From positions 1-36,860 of the IMG/VR virus record IMGVR_UViG_3300032562_000092: a stretch of DNA of 36,860 nt; one strand, 5' to 3'. The translations under genes and the position numbers were made by a program. This DNA comes from a virus. Under the pieces are notes generated by a model. It did not search any database, was not told the origin of the DNA, and saw nothing but the letters and a program-made list of their open reading frames with translations. Of this stretch, positions 28,660-36,190 are shown in pieces. Within the stretch, counting starts at the first letter, position 1. Each line of letters begins with the position of its first letter.

Positions 28660-28929
28660 ATGACAAAGAAAAACAGCAACATGGGGAAATCGTCCAAATT
28701 GGTTGCCACATCATTGGAATTGGATCTCGTTGCCCGGATCGATCAATTGGCACATCGAGATCACATCACCCGTGCTACATGGATGAGGGAAGCCATCATC
28801 CATGCCTGGAGAGAGTCCAAAGAATTTAAACGCACCCCATTGCATGGATACCTGACCACGCCCATCAGCATCCCAACGGCCCCGCTTTCAGAACCCAAGC
28901 AAACCAAAAAACAAAACGGCAAGGCCTAA
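28660..28929 (+). CDS. Ribbon-helix-helix regulator, rightward
   Basis: The product has 89 residues. After a Lys/Asn/Ser-rich start comes a ribbon-helix-helix core, KLVATSLELDLVARIDQLAH then RDHITRATWMREAIIHAWRE (about 13-52), and a basic, Pro/Thr-rich tail ending KQTKKQNGKA. It faces the leftward RHH gene across the palindrome array. It is the first gene of the plus-strand (lysogeny side) group with the integrase. It is a candidate prophage repressor. Confidence 0.8.
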   Translation: MTKKNSNMGKSSKLVATSLELDLVARIDQLAHRDHITRATWMREAIIHAWRESKEFKRTPLHGYLTTPISIPTAPLSEPKQTKKQNGKA

Positions 28930-28993
28930 TGACACCCTGTTATACCTATAGCAACGACCTGATTGATTCAAAGCTGATCCATTTCGAAATCAC

Positions 28994-29278
28994 ATGAACA
29001 AATACATTCAAATTCTTATCTGCATTTTACTTGGAGCGATTGTTTTAGGACTTTTGAGACTTCCAGGACGTTATCAAATCAGCACCGTGGAATATGCTTC
29101 CCCATTTAGAAAATCCTCTACTATTTCCGTATTATTGGACACTTCGACCGGACGGATCAGAAAACTCACGCAATTTGATGACTATTTAATCTGGTGGTCA
29201 CCAGAACCTACAAAATCAACGTGGGAATCTTGGAACACATCGAATTCCAAACAAACAACAACCAATTCCGTAAAATGA
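28994..29278 (+). CDS. Small membrane protein, lysogeny side
   Basis: The product has 94 residues. An N-terminal membrane helix at about 6-22 (IQILICILLGAIVLGLL) is followed by a soluble domain (YQISTVEYASPFRKSSTISV, DTSTGRIRKL, then FDDYLIWWSPEP) with a Thr/Ser/Asn-rich end. It is AT-richer than the late genes. Its stop overlaps the next start as ATGA. Between repressor-like gene and integrase it is a candidate lysogenic accessory gene (superinfection exclusion or host surface change). The function is unknown. Confidence 0.7.
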   Translation: MNKYIQILICILLGAIVLGLLRLPGRYQISTVEYASPFRKSSTISVLLDTSTGRIRKLTQFDDYLIWWSPEPTKSTWESWNTSNSKQTTTNSVK

Positions 29279-29550
29279 AATTCCTTACCTTTATCACCAT
29301 CCTTTCCGTAGTCGGCACAATTCATGCCCAAGTCGTCAACGGCCCCAACGGCAGCTACATTGTCCAGCCCGCCGGAAACGGCAACACATTGGTGACCGGC
29401 GACAACTCCAGCACCTACATTCAGCATACATGGAACGGGGTCAACATCATCAGTTCTGGATCTCAAGTCGACCAGGGCGCCCTGAATGCCGCGGCCTTAA
29501 TCGTCCCACCACCAAACTCACCGGCACCGATTGTTCCATCAAATCCCTAG
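29275..29550 (+). CDS. Small secreted protein, lysogeny side
   Basis: The product has 91 residues when started at MKFLTFITILSVVGTIHAQV, whose ATG overlaps the previous stop as ATGA. A clear signal peptide ends at about HAQ (19-20). The mature part is Asn/Gly/Ser/Thr-rich (NGPNGSYIVQPAGNGNTLVT) and ends in a Pro-rich tail (IVPPPNSPAPIVPSNP). There is no cysteine. It is exported to the periplasm or outside. It is paired with the preceding membrane protein and probably expressed from the prophage. The role is unknown. Confidence 0.7.
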   Translation: MKFLTFITILSVVGTIHAQVVNGPNGSYIVQPAGNGNTLVTGDNSSTYIQHTWNGVNIISSGSQVDQGALNAAALIVPPPNSPAPIVPSNP

Positions 29551-29811
29551 AGTTGTATCTCAACCTGTATCTTTACAAATCGGACAGAGTAAAAAAGCAA
29601 AATGTCATTCAGCGAATGATTCATTGATGCGGGCATGGGATTTACTCTTTTGAGATACAGTTGACCACTTATTCAAATCTGTTAAACCTACATCCATGCA
29701 AGTCACAACCTTCACCAACCGAAACACACTAAAACTTTGCAGAGTTGTAGCCAAGTTGTAGCCAGATACAAACATTAGAACCATCTCGATCACCTCAAAC
29801 AATCCATCATT
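29551..29811. other. Presumed attachment-site region with integrase-arm-like repeats
   Basis: These 261 bases upstream of the integrase gene hold no gene. They contain AGTTGTAGCCA twice in tandem (29743-29753 and 29754-29764), the related AGTTGTATC at 29551-29559, and an inverted pair TGTATCTCAA (29554-29563) and TTGAGATACA (29650-29659). Repeats of this size next to a tyrosine integrase are typical of arm-type sites in attP. No tRNA-end-like core was recognised, so the crossover point is not located. Confidence 0.55.
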
Positions 29812-30987
29812 ATGAGCGCAAAAGTTGTCGGAAAATTCAAACATCAGGGCAAATCCTATAGTTTCTATCAGAAGACAGGAAACCCGAATCTCTACATCCG
29901 CATTCAGCATCAGGGGAAGCCCCGGTGGAAATGCCTTGACACCTCCGAGAAAAAGCCCGCCGCTATTCGAGCCGGTGCCTGGATTGATTCTTTGTTTGCC
30001 AGCAAGTGGGATGTTTTGGAGACCCTGAAGACCAGGAATGATTTTGCAACCATCGGCGAGATCACCGAAACCTTTCTGGCCAATGTCCGCCACCTTGGCA
30101 TCAAGCACGTCACGGCCCTCGGTTATGTGGTCAGTCTCAAGAACATTTTGTCCGATGCATTGGGCACCAATGATCCCGAATCCTTAAAATCGACCGTCCT
30201 GACAGGAGAGACATTGAATAAATTTGTGGCCGTATCGCGCCAGGCAGGGCGTCCGGATTGGTCGATTTCGGGTCAGATCGGGCAAGCCAGAAGCATTTTG
30301 AAGGAGCGCGAAGGCCGCATGGAGATTTACAGCGCACTCAAATTGCCGAACCTGACCAGTTGGAGAAATGCCAAGTGGGCATTTGCTGTCAATACGAAGC
30401 GGGGATTCGTTCCCTTCGCAACCCAGCAGGTCATTGATCTCGAGACCGCGGCAGCGCAGCTCTATGTCGATAGGAATCCTGTATGGATTGCATATACCCT
30501 GATGAGTTTATTCGGTCTTCGTAACAGCATGGTATTTAACCTCAAGAAGAGCGATTTCATTTTCGATGGCGATCAGATCAGATTCACGGTCAAGGGAGAT
30601 TATGCCGAGGCCAAGGCCGTCGAGCATACCATTTCCAGAGAGACCTATGAGAAAATCAGCACATTCTTTGACCAGGGCGAATATGTGGTGCCAGGGCACC
30701 AGACCGCCCGGAAGAAAATTTGCAATGAACGGATTTGTGCATTTATGAAGAGTTATGTGGATCGCACTGCAGAGGGAGAGCGCAAAAAGGCTTATTTACT
30801 CCGGAGACAGGCAGGAACAGTAAAAGCATATACTGAAAATATTTTTGCCGCTCAGGCCATGCTGGGTCACAAAAGCGTCAAGACCACCGAGAATGATTAC
30901 GGCCCCCGTGTGCTTCGCAGTGCCGGGATCTCACCCGACGACATACTCAAGTTTTACCGCATTGAGGAGAGACAGGCCGCGTCCTGA
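29812..30987 (+). CDS. int: Tyrosine-type integrase
   Basis: The product has 391 residues. An N-terminal arm-binding region (about 1-75) is followed by a SAM-like core-binding domain (75-190) and the catalytic domain. The active site includes R237 (LFGLRNSM), R331 in YLLRRQAGT, H353 in LGHKS and the nucleophile Y363 in NDYGP. In box II the residue before LLR is Tyr328 where most integrases have His. The length is typical. It is the last plus-strand gene, converging on the 30993-31220 gene. It recombines attP with a host site that cannot be identified here. Confidence 0.92.
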   Translation: MSAKVVGKFKHQGKSYSFYQKTGNPNLYIRIQHQGKPRWKCLDTSEKKPAAIRAGAWIDSLFASKWDVLETLKTRNDFATIGEITETFLANVRHLGIKHVTALGYVVSLKNILSDALGTNDPESLKSTVLTGETLNKFVAVSRQAGRPDWSISGQIGQARSILKEREGRMEIYSALKLPNLTSWRNAKWAFAVNTKRGFVPFATQQVIDLETAAAQLYVDRNPVWIAYTLMSLFGLRNSMVFNLKKSDFIFDGDQIRFTVKGDYAEAKAVEHTISRETYEKISTFFDQGEYVVPGHQTARKKICNERICAFMKSYVDRTAEGERKKAYLLRRQAGTVKAYTENIFAAQAMLGHKSVKTTENDYGPRVLRSAGISPDDILKFYRIEERQAAS

Positions 30988-31006
30988 CAGGCTTAGAGAA
31001 ACCTGT
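30987..31006. terminator. Hairpin between convergent genes
   Basis: ACAGGCTT, AGAG loop, AAACCTGT forms an eight-pair stem with one mismatch. It starts at the integrase stop codon and includes the stop codon of the convergent minus-strand gene. There is no T-tract on either side, so a bidirectional terminator is only possible. Confidence 0.3.
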
Positions 31007-31220
31007 AATGCGGGGTTGGGTAAAGTCCGCGGCTAGGTGTGGGCACGCGAAATTTCTTCATTTCTGCTTTTCCTGCAACTATGGCATCTTTGATTAGTCT
31101 TGCCGTATAGCAGCAGGACAAATTCCATTCTTCCTCAAGTTGTTGTCTTGAAAACCAACCTTTTGGTACTTGGTCTTCGGGTAAGAATGCTTTGATTTCC
31201 TTAGGTGACGGCGGCTTCAT
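30993..31220 (-). CDS. Small winged-helix-like protein, end of late series
   Basis: The product has 75 residues. It has a Pro/Lys start (MKPPSPKEIKAFLPEDQVPK), then GWFSRQQLEEEWNLSCCYTA followed by RLIKDAIVAGKAEMKKFRVP (helix-turn-helix and wing) and a YPTPHYRF end. This plan recurs in small phage proteins of unknown function. The start overlaps the phosphoesterase stop (ATGA). It shares the MK-PPSPK opening with that gene's product. Confidence 0.7.
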   Translation of the reverse strand: MKPPSPKEIKAFLPEDQVPKGWFSRQQLEEEWNLSCCYTARLIKDAIVAGKAEMKKFRVPTPSRGLYPTPHYRFL

Positions 31221-32203
31221 TGAAAATTATCAGTGAGCTGACCAAGAAGAGATTTGCCACCGATGATAGGGATATTCAAGTGCAGGAATTCGCCTGATCG
31301 AGCCACCGATTGAACCGCGAATCCGTGGCACCACCCGACCGGATTAGTATGTTGCCACAAGGGCTGGAGCTCACATAGACATCCAGGATTCCAAGCTTTG
31401 ATCTGTCCGGAATGCACCGGTCGCGCCGAGGAAGATTGTTCCCGGTGCGTATGACCGAAAACCACATTTCCGGCAAAACTGTTCAGAGTGACCGTGGTGG
31501 CCTGTTTACTGGTTGAACTTCCATGTGTGAAATAGCACTTGCCCCGTTTAATCGCTCCGGGCAGAGGCAAATCATCATAAAACTCACCCTGCCTGTAATA
31601 GGAGATGCCGCGTTCCGCTAATTGGAGAAGGTATTCCGGTGCAAAGGCCCGGCGCAGGTACTTGGCGTCAGCAGGATTGCGGAGGGTTTGCGTCACCGCC
31701 CAAGTTTCGATCCTCCTTTCATGATTGCCTTCGATATAATCCACCTTGGCACGCGGAGCGACGACTGAAAGGACATCGAGGAACGCATTGGTTTCGGCGA
31801 TGTCTTGTTCATAGGTATAAAGGGTTTCAGCGACATAACCGAGGGTGTGGTGTTGAGCCAGGAATCCACCACAATCCACATGATCTCCCAACAGGATAAT
31901 TTCGTCTGGGTCAAGGGCAGCAATATCACCCAGGCACGCAGCCAAAGCTTCGTGGTCAACCTTGGCACCATGAGTATCAGGGATGATCACCCTGACGATG
32001 TCTTCACGGCCGCGGCGGGCTGGCTTGGCGGGCACCGGAGCTTTGGCCTTGGGTGTCTGGTGTGCTCGGTCAAGGGCGGCGGCCAGTTTTGCTTTGGCAA
32101 CTTCGCTGGTTTTTAATTGTTCCTTGAGTCGAACGATTTCGGCGGCTTGCGAAACGGCATCGATTTCCCGTTTCAGGGATTTGGGGGAAGGAGGGCGTTT
32201 CAT
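31217..32203 (-). CDS. Calcineurin-like metallophosphoesterase with coiled-coil start
   Basis: The product has 328 residues. After a basic start and a coiled coil (about 10-48) the metallophosphoesterase motifs appear in order: IIPDTHG (D76, H78), LGDHVDCGG (D107, D110), EGNHERR (N160, H161), YFTHGSS and VFGHTHREQ. All metal-binding residues seem present. It may cut phosphodiesters in nucleic acid or cyclic nucleotides, perhaps host defence signals. The substrate is not visible. It follows the giant ejection protein by an ATGA overlap. Confidence 0.85.
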   Translation of the reverse strand: MKRPPSPKSLKREIDAVSQAAEIVRLKEQLKTSEVAKAKLAAALDRAHQTPKAKAPVPAKPARRGREDIVRVIIPDTHGAKVDHEALAACLGDIAALDPDEIILLGDHVDCGGFLAQHHTLGYVAETLYTYEQDIAETNAFLDVLSVVAPRAKVDYIEGNHERRIETWAVTQTLRNPADAKYLRRAFAPEYLLQLAERGISYYRQGEFYDDLPLPGAIKRGKCYFTHGSSTSKQATTVTLNSFAGNVVFGHTHREQSSSARPVHSGQIKAWNPGCLCELQPLWQHTNPVGWCHGFAVQSVARSGEFLHLNIPIIGGKSLLGQLTDNFQ

Positions 32204-35200
32204 GGTGTTTTAGCCACATCCGGCATCATGTTGTTGTTCACCTTGAAATAATCGAAATGGAACCCCGCCTTGGGTTGGCCATAGGTTGGAGATCCGGGGT
32301 CGCGATCGGTGACACGGTTCATGTCTTCGATGCGGTCGAGGCGCAGCTGTCGGATCACTCCTTGAGGGCCAAAGTTTTGCGCCAGGGGATTGACATTTCT
32401 ATGGTTCTTAGAAAATGACGTCAGGACAGCATTGATTTCATTCCGTTTGCCGATGCCGATGCCATTTTCTGATGGCATTCCCTGTTTGTGATTGTTCAGG
32501 TATGTCTGGAGGGATTGGTGCATGGCGGCCGCGTCATTGTTGTGAAACGGAAAGAGACCCTGATTGATTCCCTTGAGCACATTGCGCTGCACGGCAGAAT
32601 CATCGACTACGGCGGCAAGCAGATGCCCTTGCTTGCTGAGGGAGTATTGATGTGGCTCCCAATAATTACGGGTGATCGACCTGATATTTCCCAAATTCAG
32701 CACTTTGTAAGCTCCCGATTCCCCGGTGCCGACGCGGTTGTATTTGATCTGATAGACACCGCCCTGCCCCGCATCATTTCGCCAGGTGTTGGCAATCGAT
32801 TGAATCCAGGGTCCGAAATGCTTGAGCGCCCCCATCGTGGCCGGAAGGGCGGCACCCGTGACGACCCGTTTGCCATCCACCATTCTTGGTCCAAGCGTTG
32901 GGTCACTGGCAGGTTTGAGAGCGGTTCCGATGGCAGCGGCAATCTGATCTTTGCGGGCCTGATCGACGGCATTGATTTCTGCCTGTGATTTGAACGTGAC
33001 CGTGCCGTTATCATTTCGCAGGAATTCGTTTTCAAAGACACCCGGCCGACCTTCCACCGGGCGCAAATTGACCAGGTTCGACCGTGCCATGTCATAGGGA
33101 GACCCCGATGGTGCGATCTGGGTTCCTTCGATCCGCCGGGCACCGAGATCGATGCCATTGAGCCAGCTATCGTAATTGCTGACATATTTGGCCAGTTGTT
33201 TGCTCAGGGTCGGGGAAGAACCAATGAGGGGATTGTCACGGAAAATGGAAGAAAGTGACCCCTGCACTTGTCCTGTCTGCGGATCAATTTGGACACCCAG
33301 CCCCTCGAGGCCGCGGGCATTCATGGCCAGGATGTTTCCGGTGGCTGCATCAGGATCGACATTGGCAGGAAGTCCTTGGCGGATCGAATTCACGTCGATT
33401 CCCGCCTGATTCATGTGTTCGGCAAAGACTTCATCCCGCGCCCAGTCCAGAGGATCTGCATCTCCGGCAGAAAGACCATTTTGAGACAGGGTCTGCACAC
33501 GATTGGCCACACGATCTTCCATGGGTGCTGATTGCGGTATGGGTTCACCGGAGGCGGCAGCCCGTTGCTTTAGTGCGGCATCCTGTGCTTCGATCTGCCG
33601 TTGGGCATATTCCTTGGCGCGTGCTTCGATTCCATCCTGACCGTAAAGTTGCTGGATGAAATTGCGGGCATCCGAGCGCTGGGCCCCATCCATGACATGG
33701 GATGCCAGGATCGCATGACCAAGGGCCTCATGAACATCGGAAGGAAATTGAGCATCCAGGTTGATAAAGACCCGTGGACGTTCGCCTGGGGTTGCATCAA
33801 CGAACATTCCGGAAGCGCCACGTCCTCCAAGGGCCGCCGAATTTGCGGCAAAGTCCGACCCATCCAAGGGAATCGTGTCTGCCGGAGCGATGCCCGGTTG
33901 ATTGGCAAGGGCGGTTCCGACTTGTTTGTTAAAGTCCTCAGACCCCACCGGAATCACATCGGTTCCTTTGAGTGATAGCAAACCCTGAATGGCCGCCAGA
34001 TTTTGCAAGCGTTCCGGCGGAAGGTTTGCCGTCTTGACGGCATCCCCGCCTGCTATTTGTGTGTCTGCCAAGAATCGCGCCACATCTTGATTTCTTGCTC
34101 GGGCATTGTTGCCGATGACCCGGGCCGCAAGACCGCCGATCATGCCAAAGGGAACTGCCGATCCAACCGTGGCGCCAGTTTCCTCATCGGATTTTCCAAT
34201 GGTCAAGGGAAGCATGGAGACCCCTGCGGCAACTCCTCCTTCTGCAACCGCACCCGTCAGGCGGGAAGCACCCACAATCAAAGGGTTGTTAAGCGAAGAA
34301 GCTATCCGGCGAATCCATGCCGGGTACGTTGTGGAATTGGCAATCCTAGAAGGGGTTGAATCGATGGCCGCCGAACCGCCGGTGTTGACTGCTTCGGCTG
34401 CAACGGTTCGATAGGCTGCGGGTATTTCTGGGTTGATTGCAATTGCCTGCAAGGCAGGCTGGCGCAGGGCTCCCATTGTGTCGCCTGATTCCCTGAGGAT
34501 CGTTCCCGCGATTTGGGCGCCGTTTCCGATTGTACGCACCACGGCGGCACCCTTGCGCAATGCCACATATCCCAAGACAGGTTTCATGGCACTCCATAGC
34601 GGATTGCCTCCCTCTTCATCATGGGTCGCGCCACTCCATCCGACAAGACCGGCACCACCGGCAAGGGCTCCGCCAGCGATATCGGCGCCGTCATAGACTT
34701 TGTTGCCAATCGTCACCGAAGGAATCACCGAATTGACCCTGTCGATGGCCGATTTGGCAACATTGTCGAGGAAGTCATTGGCCACGATTGTTCCAGCGCC
34801 AAGGCCTTGGAGAAGTCGACCGGATGCATATTTGACCATGTTTCCTATCGGCACGTTGGAAATTACCGCACCGGCCGCACTGGCCAATTCATTTTCAGGA
34901 GCGGAAAGCATGGCAGCCGCATCGGTGAGATCTTTGAGGGGGGCGGTTTCGGGTGCGTTGAACGTGGCGGCCAATGCGCTTTGCGCTTGCTGAGCGGATG
35001 CATCATCCGGAGCCAGTAGGGAAACAATGTGGGGGACCGACGTGATCGTAGGGTGTTCGATCTCCCGTTTGAACATATTGTTCTCAAGATAGTTTGAGTA
35101 ATCGGCATCTGCCCCAGCCTTGAGCTGATCCGGGGTGGCATTGGCAAGTCCAGCATCCGCAGAACCATCGACGAGTCCTTGAATTCCTTGCTTGGCCTGT

Positions 35201-36186
35201 TGAATTCCGAGCATGGTGTTCATTGCGGCATTTCGGACACCTTGAAGCCAGGAATTGGCAACCCCCGTTTCGTGTTGAAGTGTTTTGACCGCGTAATCTT
35301 GAGAATCACCCTGATATTGGGGATAATTCATCAGATCCTTGATGGCACCATAGGTTGTTTGAATGATGCCCCCGATCCCTCCGGTGATGTTACCGGCGGC
35401 AGACCCCCAGAACCCCGGACCGCCCACCCTCTTGCGGGCCGCCTGGGCAGCATCCCATTGGTCGCGGGTCAGATCAACCGACGGATCATTGAGTTGCGCC
35501 GCTTCCAAAGCGTCAAGCTCCCTAGCGGTAAGTTCCGTGCGAATCGGTCCTTGCCCGTTTCCTGAATAAGGATTGGGCGAGGCTGGTCCCGAATAAACAG
35601 GATCTGGCATGGCCGTGGCACCGGCATCATTGATTTTGGAACGTGCCTCCAACGCATCAAGTTGTTCCGTACTCAGCTCTCCTTGATTTCCGCTATATTT
35701 CGACAGCAATTGCTGAATGCCCCCGGCGGTTTTGGGGATTTGATCGGCCGGAATCGACCCGATCACCCGAAGATCTTTGGTTCCGGATGCTTTATTGTAT
35801 TGATCCGGCGCCGTAAAAATATCAACCACATTGGGATTTGAATTTCCGTGCTTGTCGGCGGCGATATAGGCCTGTCCTGTTTTGGCATCCTGAAAGATCG
35901 TTCCGATGGGATGCACCGAAGTGTTGACGGCCACCACGCCATTGGTGAGCGGAATATTCCTGACACCCAATCCCGCAGCGGTTCCTGAATCGCTCATCTC
36001 ATCACCGACCCCGCCATTGGTTCGGGCTGGCAATGAGTAAGTGGTATAAGGTGTCGGTGAAGGTGTTGCAGAAGGCCCCGCGGCAACCGAACCTGATGAC
36101 TGCAAGGATGCTGAAGATCCGGCATCCTGCGCCTCCATGGCGTCCAATTGCTCGGTGCTTAGTTCCGGCGTCGTGGTGGCGCCCAT
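32200..36186 (-). CDS. Giant ejection/virion protein with 3D murein-lytic domain and HEALGH motif
   Basis: The product has 1328 residues. Residues about 48-128 match a 3D (MltA/RlpA-like beta-barrel) domain: TYSLPARTNGG, DSGTAAG, GVVAVNTSVHPIGTIFQ, YIAADKHGN and VVDIF, with acids D66, D111 and D122. Short repeats of ELSTEQLDALEA type sit at about 8, 170, 218 and 238. A long Ala/Gly-rich middle (about 250-700) looks helical and membrane-active. HEALGH at 819-824 and DEVFAEH at 918-924 suggest a zinc site. The C-terminus is rich in Asn and Gln. It follows the 395-residue protein by four bases. It is probably carried in the head and ejected to open the cell wall and channel DNA, like T7 gp16 but unrelated by sequence. 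Confidence 0.85.
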   Translation of the reverse strand: MGATTTPELSTEQLDAMEAQDAGSSASLQSSGSVAAGPSATPSPTPYTTYSLPARTNGGVGDEMSDSGTAAGLGVRNIPLTNGVVAVNTSVHPIGTIFQDAKTGQAYIAADKHGNSNPNVVDIFTAPDQYNKASGTKDLRVIGSIPADQIPKTAGGIQQLLSKYSGNQGELSTEQLDALEARSKINDAGATAMPDPVYSGPASPNPYSGNGQGPIRTELTARELDALEAAQLNDPSVDLTRDQWDAAQAARKRVGGPGFWGSAAGNITGGIGGIIQTTYGAIKDLMNYPQYQGDSQDYAVKTLQHETGVANSWLQGVRNAAMNTMLGIQQAKQGIQGLVDGSADAGLANATPDQLKAGADADYSNYLENNMFKREIEHPTITSVPHIVSLLAPDDASAQQAQSALAATFNAPETAPLKDLTDAAAMLSAPENELASAAGAVISNVPIGNMVKYASGRLLQGLGAGTIVANDFLDNVAKSAIDRVNSVIPSVTIGNKVYDGADIAGGALAGGAGLVGWSGATHDEEGGNPLWSAMKPVLGYVALRKGAAVVRTIGNGAQIAGTILRESGDTMGALRQPALQAIAINPEIPAAYRTVAAEAVNTGGSAAIDSTPSRIANSTTYPAWIRRIASSLNNPLIVGASRLTGAVAEGGVAAGVSMLPLTIGKSDEETGATVGSAVPFGMIGGLAARVIGNNARARNQDVARFLADTQIAGGDAVKTANLPPERLQNLAAIQGLLSLKGTDVIPVGSEDFNKQVGTALANQPGIAPADTIPLDGSDFAANSAALGGRGASGMFVDATPGERPRVFINLDAQFPSDVHEALGHAILASHVMDGAQRSDARNFIQQLYGQDGIEARAKEYAQRQIEAQDAALKQRAAASGEPIPQSAPMEDRVANRVQTLSQNGLSAGDADPLDWARDEVFAEHMNQAGIDVNSIRQGLPANVDPDAATGNILAMNARGLEGLGVQIDPQTGQVQGSLSSIFRDNPLIGSSPTLSKQLAKYVSNYDSWLNGIDLGARRIEGTQIAPSGSPYDMARSNLVNLRPVEGRPGVFENEFLRNDNGTVTFKSQAEINAVDQARKDQIAAAIGTALKPASDPTLGPRMVDGKRVVTGAALPATMGALKHFGPWIQSIANTWRNDAGQGGVYQIKYNRVGTGESGAYKVLNLGNIRSITRNYWEPHQYSLSKQGHLLAAVVDDSAVQRNVLKGINQGLFPFHNNDAAAMHQSLQTYLNNHKQGMPSENGIGIGKRNEINAVLTSFSKNHRNVNPLAQNFGPQGVIRQLRLDRIEDMNRVTDRDPGSPTYGQPKAGFHFDYFKVNNNMMPDVAKTP

Positions 36187-36190
36187 GATG

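Noticed and set aside
33715-33732. Classic HExxH zinc protease in the giant protein
   Set aside because: The motif is HEALGH, with one residue more than HExxH, so only an HExxxH-type site is proposed.
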